Of a stretch of DNA of 64,000 nucleotides, positions 25,732 to 33,884 are shown piece by piece. Location: positions 233,459 to 297,458 of the forward strand of contig NZ_LR701493.1 in NCBI RefSeq assembly GCF_902498785.1, given 5' to 3'. Below the pieces are notes generated by a model, which worked only from the letters and a program-made list of their open reading frames with translations, was not told the DNA's origin and searched no databases. This DNA is from Sphingomonas sp. EC-HK361 (GTDB lineage: Bacteria > Pseudomonadota > Alphaproteobacteria > Sphingomonadales > Sphingomonadaceae). Within the stretch, counting starts at the first letter, position 1, and each line of letters begins with the position of its first letter. Both the position numbers and the translations under genes were made by a program.

Positions 25732-27417
25732 TCAAGCCAGCGCACCGGCACGCAACTGTTTCACCGCGTGATCCACCGCCCGGCACGTCATCGCCATGAA
25801 GGTGAGCGACGGGTTCACGCAGGCGATCGAGTTCATCTGCGAGCCATCCGTCACGAACAGGTTGGGTGCCTCGTGCGCCTGGTTCCACTTGTTGAGCACC
25901 GAAGCGCGCGGGTTCTCGCCCATGCGCGCACCGCCCATCTCGTGGATCGCGTCTCCGGGCACGTGTTCGGACTCGCTGCTGGTCACGTTGGTGAGGCCCG
26001 CCTTTCGCAGCATGATTTCCCCTTGCTCGCGGGCATCCTTCATCATGCGAAGTTCGTTCTCCCGGAAGGTCACGTCGAAACGCAGCTGGGGAATGCCGAA
26101 GCGATCCACCTTCGTGGAATGCAGCGAGACGCGGTTGTCCTCATAAGGGAGACATTCGCCAAAGGCGCCGATCGAGAACCGCCACGGGGCGTAGCGGCGC
26201 ATGCCCTGCTTCATCGAGGCGCCGAAGCCCACCGGCGCGGCCATGCTCCGGCCCGCGCCGCCCTGATAGCCGTAACCGCGCTTGAACCCGACGCCGTCGT
26301 CCTTGCCGATGTTGCGGAATTTGGGAATATAGACCGCGCCGGGACGACGGCCATATTCGATATAGTCCGTCATCCCCGGCACTTCGCCCGAGATATCCGT
26401 GCGGAAGATGTGGTCCATCACATAGCGGCCAAGCGTTCCGCTGGTGTCGAAATAGCTGCGGCCCGATCCCGGTGCGCGGGTGTTCATCAAAATCTGGACC
26501 GACGCCATCGCCGATGCGCAGAGGAACACCAGATCGGCCTTCACAACACTTGCCTGTCCCGTCTTTGTGTCGATGAAGCGGACGCCCGTTACGCGCTTGC
26601 GCTGCGCGTCATAGTCCAGGTTCGACACGACCGCGTCGGAGCGAATGGTGAGGCGCCCCGTGGCGCGCGCCGCGGGCAGGGTGACGGCCTGGGTCGAGAA
26701 ATAGGCGCCGAACGAACAGCCATTGGAGCATTGGTCGCGGAACTGGCACTTCGTCCGGTTCTGTTCGGGTTTGTCCTCGGTCATGTTCGAAAGCCGCGCG
26801 TGGATCAGCTTGCGGCCGGGAAATGCGCCTTCCAGCCGGCCTTTCATCCAGGTCTCGGCCACGTTCATCGGCATCGGCGGCTGGAACTCGCTGTCGGGCA
26901 GGTAATCGAGGTTCTCGCGCGAGCCGGAGACGCCGATATATTTCTCGACATAGCTGTACCAGGGCGCAACGTCGTCATAGCGGATCGGCCAGTCCCCGCC
27001 GATTCCTTCGCGCTTGTTCGCTTCGAAATCCGCCGGACTCCAGCGGAAGCACCACCGGCCCCAGATCAGCGACTTGCCGCCGAATGCCGCGGGGCGGATC
27101 CAGTAGAACTTGCTGCCCTCGTCGATGACGTAGGGGTTCAGCCGGTCGTCATTGTAGAATTGCAGGTTGCTGGTCGACAGATAGCCATGCTTGGCGATGA
27201 AATAGTCGCTGTCGACGATCGCCTTGGGGACTTCGCCGCGGGCCGGCAGCTCGAAGGCGGGCTTGCCGTCATAGGGATAGCCCTCGCCGTGCTCGACCAT
27301 GAAGCCGCGGTCGAGCATCAGGACGCGAAGGCCCTTTTCGGTCAGTTCCTTCGCCGCGAACCCGCCGCTGACCCCGGAACCGATGACGATCGCGTCGAAA
27401 CTGTTGGTCGAATCCAT
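25732..27417 (-). CDS. GMC-family oxidoreductase, probable glucoside 3-dehydrogenase catalytic subunit
   Basis: 561 aa. FAD-binding motif DAIVIGSGVSGGFAAKELTEKG (residues about 8-30), FGGKSLIWG, a cysteine-rich CQFRDQCSNGCSFG segment near 235 and the active-site IHEMGGARMG followed by CVNPSLTFMAMTCRAVDHA. This is the gluconate-2-dehydrogenase-alpha / glucoside 3-dehydrogenase type of GMC enzyme. It has no signal peptide of its own; the small subunit encoded at 28275 carries a Tat leader and would escort it. Electrons would pass to the cytochrome c at 29823. Oxidation of C3 of glucosides or galactosides is inferred from the adjacent DUF1080 and isomerase genes. Confidence 0.92.
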   Translation of the reverse strand: MDSTNSFDAIVIGSGVSGGFAAKELTEKGLRVLMLDRGFMVEHGEGYPYDGKPAFELPARGEVPKAIVDSDYFIAKHGYLSTSNLQFYNDDRLNPYVIDEGSKFYWIRPAAFGGKSLIWGRWCFRWSPADFEANKREGIGGDWPIRYDDVAPWYSYVEKYIGVSGSRENLDYLPDSEFQPPMPMNVAETWMKGRLEGAFPGRKLIHARLSNMTEDKPEQNRTKCQFRDQCSNGCSFGAYFSTQAVTLPAARATGRLTIRSDAVVSNLDYDAQRKRVTGVRFIDTKTGQASVVKADLVFLCASAMASVQILMNTRAPGSGRSYFDTSGTLGRYVMDHIFRTDISGEVPGMTDYIEYGRRPGAVYIPKFRNIGKDDGVGFKRGYGYQGGAGRSMAAPVGFGASMKQGMRRYAPWRFSIGAFGECLPYEDNRVSLHSTKVDRFGIPQLRFDVTFRENELRMMKDAREQGEIMLRKAGLTNVTSSESEHVPGDAIHEMGGARMGENPRASVLNKWNQAHEAPNLFVTDGSQMNSIACVNPSLTFMAMTCRAVDHAVKQLRAGALA

Positions 27418-27441
27418 TGGTGATGCCTTCGCAGCGGGGGA

Positions 27442-28278
27442 TCAGAAGCGCAGCGCGCTGAGGTTCCGGAAGCTGGTGGTGATGTCCGGAAGGTAAGGGG
27501 CTGGCGCTTCGTCATTCTCGACATAGAAATGGCGGACGCTGGCGGCGCCGGGCCGCTTGAACAGCGCGGCGAAATCGATCGTGCCGGTGCCGACCGCGGT
27601 CATCGACTTGTCGGCGCGCATGTCCTTCACGTGGAAGGCGTAGAGACGGGCAGCGAGGCGATCGACGAGCTTGCCGGGATCCTCGCCGGCGTGAACCGCC
27701 CAAAACAGGTCCAGCTCCAGCTTCACGAGCGCGGGGTCGGTCCCGCTGACAAGCCGGTCGTAGAGCGATTTGCCGTCGAAGCGGGTGGTGAACTCGAAAT
27801 CGTGGTTGTGATAGGCGAGGCCGAGGCCGGCGTCGCGCGCCTGCTTCGCGAAGCGGTTCATATTCTCCACCACCGCGCCGAACCCCGTGTCCGTGCGAAG
27901 CTCCTCCGGCAGCCAGGGCACCACGATCGTGTCGGCGCCCAGCGCTTTCGCCATCTTCACCGCTTCGGCGAATTTGGTCAGCAGCGTTTCGTAGGGCACA
28001 TGCAGCGACGGTGCGGACAGGTGCAGCTTGTCCATCGTCCGGCGCAGCAGCGCGTGGTCCATCGCCTCGTAATTGCCGCCGCCGAACTCGACCTCGCGGT
28101 AGCCGATGCGCGCGACCTTCTCGAGCGTGGCGACCGGGTCGCGCTGGAAGAGCTCGCGCACCGTGTAGAGTTGCAGCCCAACCTTGCGAACCTGCGCGGC
28201 CATCGCGATTTTCGGGAGGGTGCTGACCGCCAGGGCCCCGCTTATGCTCGCAACGAAAGCGCGTCGATCGATCGTCAT
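27442..28278 (-). CDS. Sugar phosphate isomerase/epimerase (TIM-barrel) with exported leader
   Basis: 278 aa from the ATG at 28278, overlapping the upstream stop as ATGA; the longer frame to 28524 is an out-of-register extension into the upstream gene. Leader TIDRRAFVASISGALAVS is twin-arginine-like. The barrel shows VGLQLYTVRELFQRDP, YREVEFGGG, VVPWLPEELR, YHNHDFEF and ELDLFWAVHAGEDP, with metal-ligand Glu and His positions of the AP-endonuclease-2 superfamily. In 3-keto-glycoside and C-glycoside loci such proteins isomerise or beta-eliminate keto-glycosides. Here it probably acts on the product of the GMC enzyme, but the reaction is not known. Confidence 0.85.
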   Translation of the reverse strand: MTIDRRAFVASISGALAVSTLPKIAMAAQVRKVGLQLYTVRELFQRDPVATLEKVARIGYREVEFGGGNYEAMDHALLRRTMDKLHLSAPSLHVPYETLLTKFAEAVKMAKALGADTIVVPWLPEELRTDTGFGAVVENMNRFAKQARDAGLGLAYHNHDFEFTTRFDGKSLYDRLVSGTDPALVKLELDLFWAVHAGEDPGKLVDRLAARLYAFHVKDMRADKSMTAVGTGTIDFAALFKRPGAASVRHFYVENDEAPAPYLPDITTSFRNLSALRF

Positions 28279-28844
28279 GCCGTGTAGACCTTGTTGACCT
28301 TGGAATAGAGATAATCGCCGTGATATTCGCCGGGGACCGGCAGATATTCCTGCTCCTGCGTCATCCCGATCTCCGACGTGTAGTATCCGGTCACGACGAG
28401 CTGCCGGAACGCCTCGAAGAAATCGGCTCCGCCTGCGAACTGCGCATTCATCGCGGCGGTGAGCAGCGCGTCGAGTTGCTCGGCGGAGGCCTGGGCCGTC
28501 GGGACCTTGTAGTCCTGAAGGCATTTGGCCTCGATCGCATCGAGGCCGGCGAGGATCGGAACCCTTTCCTCAGGTAGCGCCCAGTCGGCGAGCAGCTTTT
28601 CGATATAGGCTGGCACGCCGGCCTTGATGGCGCCGGGCGTGTCGGTCGTCGGGACGACGCGTTCGCTCAGCGCAGTCATCAGCGCGCGTTGCGGTGCGGT
28701 GAAGACCTGCACGCTCGGCGGCCCCTCACTGACAACGGGGCGCAGGTCCTTGCCGACGAGCCCGGCCGCGCGCGCGATCGGCGCGAACAGCGTGGTGCCG
28801 AACAGCGCGGCGACCCCGGCAAGGGCGGTTCTACGGTCGATCAT
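28275..28844 (-). CDS. Gluconate 2-dehydrogenase subunit 3-like protein with Tat leader
   Basis: 189 aa from the ATG at 28844, with GGAGG 7 bp upstream. The leader MIDRRTALAGVAALFGTTLF is a Tat signal. The body (about residues 45-189) has QRALMTALSERVVPTTDTPGA-type sequence and GYYTSEIGMTQE, matching PF13618. In this family the small subunit carries the export signal for the GMC catalytic subunit and anchors it. The gene is separated from the catalytic subunit only by the isomerase gene, with ATGA coupling to the latter. Confidence 0.88.
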   Translation of the reverse strand: MIDRRTALAGVAALFGTTLFAPIARAAGLVGKDLRPVVSEGPPSVQVFTAPQRALMTALSERVVPTTDTPGAIKAGVPAYIEKLLADWALPEERVPILAGLDAIEAKCLQDYKVPTAQASAEQLDALLTAAMNAQFAGGADFFEAFRQLVVTGYYTSEIGMTQEQEYLPVPGEYHGDYLYSKVNKVYTA

Positions 28845-28884
28845 TGCGAGCCTCCGGACAGGTTCAGGGGAGTGCTGTTGCACG

Positions 28885-29808
28885 TCATGCCGCGTCGACC
28901 TCGCGATAAGCGACGACCAACCGCTCTTCGCCCGCGCGCCCATTGAGCGAGTTGCCATGTTCCATGCCGATGACGCCATCGTAGCGACGGCGCTTCAGCC
29001 AGCGCACGATATTGTGATGGTTGATCTCGCCGGTGCCCGGCTCCAGCCGGCCCGGATTGTCGCCGAACTGGATATAGGCGATCTCGCTCCAGCAGGTCTC
29101 CAGCGTCGGGATCAGGTTCCCCGCCTGGATCTGCGCGTGATAGAGATCGGCCAGCACCTTGACCGCCGGGTTGGCGACCCCCGTAGCGATGGCATAGCCC
29201 TGCGGGATCGTGCGCATGAAGATATTAGGATGATTGGTGATCGTGTTGAGCGGCTCCATCACCAGCACCAGCCCGTGTTTCGCCGCGATATCGCCCGCGC
29301 GGCGCATCACCTCGATGACCCGCGCCGTCTGGATATCGACGGGCACCTTCGGGTCCATGAATCCGGTGACGACGGTCATCCACTTCGCATCGAGCCGCTT
29401 GGCGACGTCAACGGAGCGGCGGATGTCGGCGAGCATCGCCTCCTGCTCGACCGCATCGCCGGACCCCAGAAGCGGGCGATACTGATCCCATTTCGGCATG
29501 CTGGCGACCAGCACGCCCATCGTCATCCCGCGCTGGCGCAGCGCCTTGCCCATCGCCTCCTGCTCGGCGACGGACCGCCCGGCGGCCTCATTGTCTTCCC
29601 ATGCCGTGAAACCCTGGTCGGCGGCATAGGCGATCTGCTCGATCCGGTCGCCGCGGCTCGCGAAGCTGCCTTCGTGGGGCGCGAATTTCAGCGCGAACCG
29701 CGCGGCGTTTCCTGATGGCCCCGCGGCCCGCGCGCACGTGCTCGCACCGAGCCCTGCCAGGCTCGCCGCCAGGAGAGTGCGTCTGGATGGCGTCAGGCTT
29801 TCCAGCAT
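28885..29808 (-). CDS. Exported TIM-barrel protein, hydroxypyruvate-isomerase-like
   Basis: 307 aa from the ATG at 29808 (a GTG at 29811 is also possible; AGGGG lies just upstream). Leader PSRRTLLAASLAGLGAS with an Ala-rich end is twin-arginine-like. The barrel contains ISYAADQGF-type start (RIEQIAYAADQGFTAWEDN), VVTGFMDPKVPVDIQ, LVMEPLNTITNHPN with a metal-binding Glu, and GEINHHNIVRWLKRRRYDGVIGMEHGN at the C-terminus. Related to hydroxypyruvate isomerase and other AP-endonuclease-2 barrels. Third-type isomerase of this operon; substrate unknown, expected to be a keto-sugar. Confidence 0.83.
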   Translation of the reverse strand: MLESLTPSRRTLLAASLAGLGASTCARAAGPSGNAARFALKFAPHEGSFASRGDRIEQIAYAADQGFTAWEDNEAAGRSVAEQEAMGKALRQRGMTMGVLVASMPKWDQYRPLLGSGDAVEQEAMLADIRRSVDVAKRLDAKWMTVVTGFMDPKVPVDIQTARVIEVMRRAGDIAAKHGLVLVMEPLNTITNHPNIFMRTIPQGYAIATGVANPAVKVLADLYHAQIQAGNLIPTLETCWSEIAYIQFGDNPGRLEPGTGEINHHNIVRWLKRRRYDGVIGMEHGNSLNGRAGEERLVVAYREVDAA

Positions 29809-29822
29809 CACGTGCGCATCCC

Positions 29823-30209
29823 CTATTTGGCCGTCGCCGTCGTCAGATAGGCGATGACCGCCGCGCGCTTCGCCGGATCGGACAGGCTGATCGGCATTTT
29901 CGTCCCCGGGACCTTCTTGGTTGGCGCCGCCAGGAATTCGTCCAGCGTCTTGGCATCCCAGGTGATGCCCGAACCCTTCATCGCGGCCGAGTAGCTGAAG
30001 CCGGGAACCGACCCGGCGCGTCGCCCGAACAGGCCGGAGAGATTGGGACCGATCCCGTTGCGGCCGCCTTTGGTAACCGTATGGCAGGCCGCGCACATGC
30101 CGAATGCCTGCGCGCCGGCAGGGGCGCCTTGCGCGGTCGAGGGCGGAGCGGACACCGCGATGACGCCCAGCAGCGCGGGGGCTGCGATCAGGCTATAAAT
30201 CCACTTCAT
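29823..30209 (-). CDS. Cytochrome c, electron acceptor of the sugar dehydrogenase
   Basis: 128 aa. Signal peptide of about 26 residues, then a single class I cytochrome c domain with the haem motif CAACH (about residues 39-43) and the axial Met in the segment GTKMPISL near 104. The start ATG at 30209 overlaps the upstream stop as ATGA, and GGGAGAG lies upstream. Role: takes electrons from the periplasmic GMC dehydrogenase complex to the respiratory chain. The placement inside the operon is strong support for a quinone- or cytochrome-coupled, not NAD-coupled, first oxidation. Confidence 0.95.
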   Translation of the reverse strand: MKWIYSLIAAPALLGVIAVSAPPSTAQGAPAGAQAFGMCAACHTVTKGGRNGIGPNLSGLFGRRAGSVPGFSYSAAMKGSGITWDAKTLDEFLAAPTKKVPGTKMPISLSDPAKRAAVIAYLTTATAK

Positions 30210-31306
30210 CCAAACTCTCCCGATTTTACGGGCCTCGGACCGTCTACGGTTTGCGGGTCGAGGCCGAGCAGTGCGCGATTGGTGGCGTGGTCCGTGCCGC
30301 TCGCCGCGAAATCGTCGAACGCGTGCGGCGTGACCCGGATGATATGGTCCCGGATGAAGGGCGCTCCCTCGCGCGCGCCGTCTTCGGGATGCTTGAGCGC
30401 GCATTCCCATTCGAGAACCGCCCAGCCGCGGAAGTCATATTGCGCCAGTTTCGCGAAAATCGCGCCGAAATTGACCTGGCCGTCCCCCGGCGAGCGGAAT
30501 CGGCCGGGGCGATCCACCCAGGTCTGATAGCCGCCATACACGCCGGACCGTCCGTTCGGCCGGAACTCCGCATCCTTGACGTGGAAGCAGCTGATCCGCT
30601 CGTGATAGAGGTCGAGAAAGGCGAGATAATCGAGCTGTTGCAGCACGAAATGGCTGGGATCGTAGAGGATCCGGGCGCGCGAATGCTGGTCGACGACGTC
30701 CAGAAAGCGCTCGAACGTCACACCGTCGTGCAAATCCTCGCCCGGATGAAGCTCGAACGCGCAATCGACGCCGCAGTCTTCGAACACATCGAGGATCGGG
30801 CGCCAGCGCTTGCCGAGTTCGGCAAAGGCTTCGTCGATCAGCCCGGCCGGGCGTTGCGGCCAAGGATAGACATAAGGCCAAGCGAGCGCCCCCGAGAAGG
30901 TCGCGTGCGCATCGAGGCCCAGCCGCCGGCTGGCCTGCGCGGCGAGTTTCACCTGTTCGGTCGCCCAGCGCTGGCGCTCGGCCGGCTTGCCCCGCACATG
31001 CGCCGCGGCAAACCCGTCGAACAGCCTGTCATAGGCGGGATGGACCGCGACCAGCTGGCCTTGCAGATGCGTGGACAGCTCGCTCACCACGATGCCGTGC
31101 CTGTCGAGCGTGGCGCGCAGATCGTCGCAATAGGCCTGGCTTTCGGCCGCCGTCTCGAGGTCGATCAGTTGCGGGGTGCAGGGGATCTGCACCGCTGCAT
31201 AGCCAAGCCCGGACGCCCACTCAGCCAGGTGATCCAGCGTGTCGAACGGCGGCTGATCGGACAGAAACTGCGCGAGGAAGATGCCGGGGCCCTTGATGGT
31301 CTTCAT
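30206..31306 (-). CDS. Sugar phosphate isomerase/epimerase (TIM-barrel), cytoplasmic
   Basis: 366 aa from the ATG at 31306, which overlaps the previous stop as ATGA (31303-31306). No signal peptide. The barrel carries VQIPCTPQLIDLE, ELSTHLQGQLVAVHP, FELHPGEDLHDG, LYDPSHFVLQQLDY and FHVKDAEF, typical metal-site residues (Glu, Asp, His, Glu) of this superfamily, and a C-terminal VLEWECALKHPEDG. Larger than the exported barrel proteins of the operon. Likely the cytoplasmic isomerase or epimerase acting on an imported keto-sugar, working with the Gfo/Idh enzyme encoded just upstream. Confidence 0.87.
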   Translation of the reverse strand: MKTIKGPGIFLAQFLSDQPPFDTLDHLAEWASGLGYAAVQIPCTPQLIDLETAAESQAYCDDLRATLDRHGIVVSELSTHLQGQLVAVHPAYDRLFDGFAAAHVRGKPAERQRWATEQVKLAAQASRRLGLDAHATFSGALAWPYVYPWPQRPAGLIDEAFAELGKRWRPILDVFEDCGVDCAFELHPGEDLHDGVTFERFLDVVDQHSRARILYDPSHFVLQQLDYLAFLDLYHERISCFHVKDAEFRPNGRSGVYGGYQTWVDRPGRFRSPGDGQVNFGAIFAKLAQYDFRGWAVLEWECALKHPEDGAREGAPFIRDHIIRVTPHAFDDFAASGTDHATNRALLGLDPQTVDGPRPVKSGEFG

Positions 31307-32442
31307 CGGGCTATATCCGGGAGCGACAGCCAGGTTCGCGCCTCGTTCGATCGAACCGCGCAGTCGATGAACCGCGCGGACCGCAGGCCGTCTTCGATGC
31401 CGGGCAAGAGGCCTTGCGCGCCGCAACTGCCTTCGATCATGTCGGCGAAATCCGCATAGAGTGTCGCGAACGCTTCGATGAAACCTTCCGGATGGCCGCT
31501 GGGCAAGCGGGTCGCCCGCTGCGCCGTGGAGTGCAGGCCTGGCGCTCCCGCGTGGATAATCTCGGTCCGCGCTTCGGGCCAGCGCAGGATCAGTTCCCCC
31601 GGCGCGTCGTGGCACCATTCGAGGCCGCCCTTCTCGCCGTAGACGCGCAGGCGCAGCGCGTTGCGTTCTCCCGTCGCGATCTGCGAGGCCGTCAGGACAC
31701 CGGGCACGCCGCCCGTGAAGCGGAGCAGGACGTTGCAGTCATCGTCCAGCTGACGGCCGGTGACGACACGGGGAAGGTCTGCAATCAGTTCGGCCGCGCG
31801 AAGGCCGCTCACATACTCCGCGAGCTGGAAGGCGTGGACGCCAATGTCGCCAATCGCGCCGCCCATGCCGGCCTTGGCGGGGTCAGTCCGCCAGCGCGCC
31901 TGGGCATTGTCGGCCTCGATCCGCTCGGACAGCCAGCCTTGCGGATAGTCGACCATGATCTTGCGGACCCGTCCGATCGCGCCGTCGGCGATCCGCGCCC
32001 GCGCCTCGCGGATCATCGCATAGCCGGTGTAAGTGTAGGTAAGCGCGAAGGGTCGGCCGGATTGCACCACGATGGGAGCCAGCGCCTCGGCTTCGGCCAG
32101 CGTCGCGGTCATCGGCTTGTCGCAGATCACCGCGAAACCGGCTTCCAAGGCCGCCTTGGCGATCGCGAAATGGCTGTCGTTCGGCGTCGCGATGGCGATC
32201 GCCTGAACCCCGTCGTCGCGCCCGCGCTCGCCCGCAATCAGCGCCTCGACACCGTCATAGGCCCGGTCTTCCGGGATGCCCCACCGTGCGGCTTGCTGAC
32301 GCGACTTTGCCAATGTCCGGCTGAACGCGCCGGCGGACAGAACGAAGCGCGCGTCGAGGCAGGCGGCCATGCGGTGCACCGGGCCGATGAAGCTTCCCGG
32401 ACCGCCGCCGATTAATCCAAGCCTGAGCATCTCGTTCGTCAT
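31303..32442 (-). CDS. Gfo/Idh/MocA oxidoreductase, cytoplasmic
   Basis: 379 aa. The Rossmann motif starts at residue 7 (LRLGLIGGGPGSFIG), so there is no export leader. Signature CDKPMT near 115 keeps Lys-Pro. Second domain has GGAIGDIGVHAFQLAEYVSG. Related to myo-inositol and 3-keto-sugar reductases. Start overlaps the transporter stop as ATGA and its stop overlaps the isomerase start as ATGA, so carrier, dehydrogenase and isomerase are made together. Probably reduces an imported 3-keto-hexose back to the hexose; inference from context. Confidence 0.9.
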   Translation of the reverse strand: MTNEMLRLGLIGGGPGSFIGPVHRMAACLDARFVLSAGAFSRTLAKSRQQAARWGIPEDRAYDGVEALIAGERGRDDGVQAIAIATPNDSHFAIAKAALEAGFAVICDKPMTATLAEAEALAPIVVQSGRPFALTYTYTGYAMIREARARIADGAIGRVRKIMVDYPQGWLSERIEADNAQARWRTDPAKAGMGGAIGDIGVHAFQLAEYVSGLRAAELIADLPRVVTGRQLDDDCNVLLRFTGGVPGVLTASQIATGERNALRLRVYGEKGGLEWCHDAPGELILRWPEARTEIIHAGAPGLHSTAQRATRLPSGHPEGFIEAFATLYADFADMIEGSCGAQGLLPGIEDGLRSARFIDCAVRSNEARTWLSLPDIAR

Positions 32443-33698
32443 CCCAAGCCCACCGGTGCGGGCGCGACGGACTTATCGTCGGGGGCGGGTGCTAGTTTCT
32501 CGCGGAAGGTGAGCGCGAAGAGAACCATCGCGACGGCGGCGATTACCGCCGGCACCATCCAGATGGCGCGCCAGTCGTGACTGCCGTCGGCGCTGACGTT
32601 CATCCCGTACACGACGCCGGCGATGTTCGAGCCGATGACGATGCCGATCCCCTGGGTGATCAGATTGAAGAAGGATTGCGCGCGCGATCGGGCCTCCGCA
32701 TCGAACTTGCGATCGACGTAAATCTGCCCCGACACGATGAGGAAATCGTAGCAGACGCCGTGAATGATGATGCCGAGCAGCACCATCGGCATGATCGCGG
32801 TCGCACCGCTATAGCCGAAGCCGAAGAGCAGGAATCGCACCGCCCACGCGCCCATGCCGATGACCAGCACGCGCTTGATGCCCAGGCGGAACAGCAGGAT
32901 AGGCAGGCTGATGAGGATCAGTGATTCGAAGATCTGCCCCGCCGTCTGGATGCCCGTCGCCTCGATCCGCGTGCCGAACAGCGTCAGGTGCAGGTCCTTG
33001 TCGGCGAAGAAGGTGTTGGCGTAGGTGTCGTAGAAGCTGCGGGGGATCATCAGCGCCAGCGTGCAGGCGATGAAGACCCAGAACGCCGTCTCACGGTGGC
33101 GCAGGATCACGTCCAGCCCGAGCACCGCCGACGCGCTGACGATCCGGCCCCGCGCGCGCGGCGGCGTGTTCGGCAAGGTAAGGGCGTAGAGGCCGAGCCC
33201 GACATAGACGATCGCCGCCATCCGCATCGGCAGCGCGGTCTGCGCCGCACCCGCGATCACGCCGACCAGCAGCCCCGCCACGATCCAGCCGACCGTCCCC
33301 CACACGCGCACCCCCGGAAACTCGCGGGCGATATCGTCCACGGCGTTGAACGCGATCGCGGTCGCAAGCGGAATGGTCGAGGCGTAGAAGAGGAAATGGA
33401 GGAGGAGACCGAAAAGGAAGAGCGAGGGCGAGGTCTCGATCGTCGACACCCAGAACAGCGCGGCGCCGGCCAGGATCGACAGGATGCTCAGCAGCTTCTC
33501 CGCCGCCATGAAACGATCCGCGATCATCCCCACGAACAGCGTCGATACGATCGTCGCGATGCCGACCATGCCGTACGCGGTGCCGATGATCGTATCGAAA
33601 TGAAGCCCCTTGCTCATATAGGTGCTGAGCGGGACGAGCCAGACGCCCCACGCGAAATACTGCGCGAACATCATGATCGACAGTCGCAATTTCACCAT
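32439..33698 (-). CDS. MFS transporter, nucleoside:H+ symporter (NupG-like) family
   Basis: 419 aa from the ATG at 33698, with AAAAGG 8 bp upstream; a GTG at 33740 would add 14 residues. About twelve membrane segments; MVKLRLSIMMFAQYFAWGVWLVPLS at the N-terminus and a long inner region with NTFFADKDLHLTLFG match the NupG/XapB (PF03825) family. In sphingomonads and Bacteroidetes this family is repeatedly found in sugar loci. Here it is the first gene of the operon, and uptake of a sugar or keto-sugar is more likely than nucleoside uptake. A palindrome at 33832 lies about 135 bp upstream of the start. Confidence 0.88.
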   Translation of the reverse strand: MVKLRLSIMMFAQYFAWGVWLVPLSTYMSKGLHFDTIIGTAYGMVGIATIVSTLFVGMIADRFMAAEKLLSILSILAGAALFWVSTIETSPSLFLFGLLLHFLFYASTIPLATAIAFNAVDDIAREFPGVRVWGTVGWIVAGLLVGVIAGAAQTALPMRMAAIVYVGLGLYALTLPNTPPRARGRIVSASAVLGLDVILRHRETAFWVFIACTLALMIPRSFYDTYANTFFADKDLHLTLFGTRIEATGIQTAGQIFESLILISLPILLFRLGIKRVLVIGMGAWAVRFLLFGFGYSGATAIMPMVLLGIIIHGVCYDFLIVSGQIYVDRKFDAEARSRAQSFFNLITQGIGIVIGSNIAGVVYGMNVSADGSHDWRAIWMVPAVIAAVAMVLFALTFREKLAPAPDDKSVAPAPVGLG

Positions 33699-33831
33699 GC
33701 GCAGCACCTTTTCAGACCAGGTTGGAGATTCCCGGCGCACCTCTCACATACATCGGGTGCGGCAACCGGAATGGCGACGCCGACCCGTCACACCCCCGAT
33801 CTTCGCCGGGGCTTCGACGTGGGCAAGGAAA

Positions 33832-33849
33832 CATGAGATCGATCTCATG
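33832..33849. promoter_or_regulatory. Perfect 18-bp palindrome, candidate LacI-family operator
   Basis: CATGAGATCGATCTCATG is a perfect palindrome with a central CG, the usual symmetry of LacI-family operators. It sits between the LacI-type regulator gene (stop at 33885) and the start of the ten-gene operon (33698). Both genes are on the minus strand, so the palindrome lies in the promoter region of the operon. Confidence 0.6.
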
Positions 33850-33884
33850 GCAAGGTGAAATCGGTAAAAGGCGGAATTATCCGA

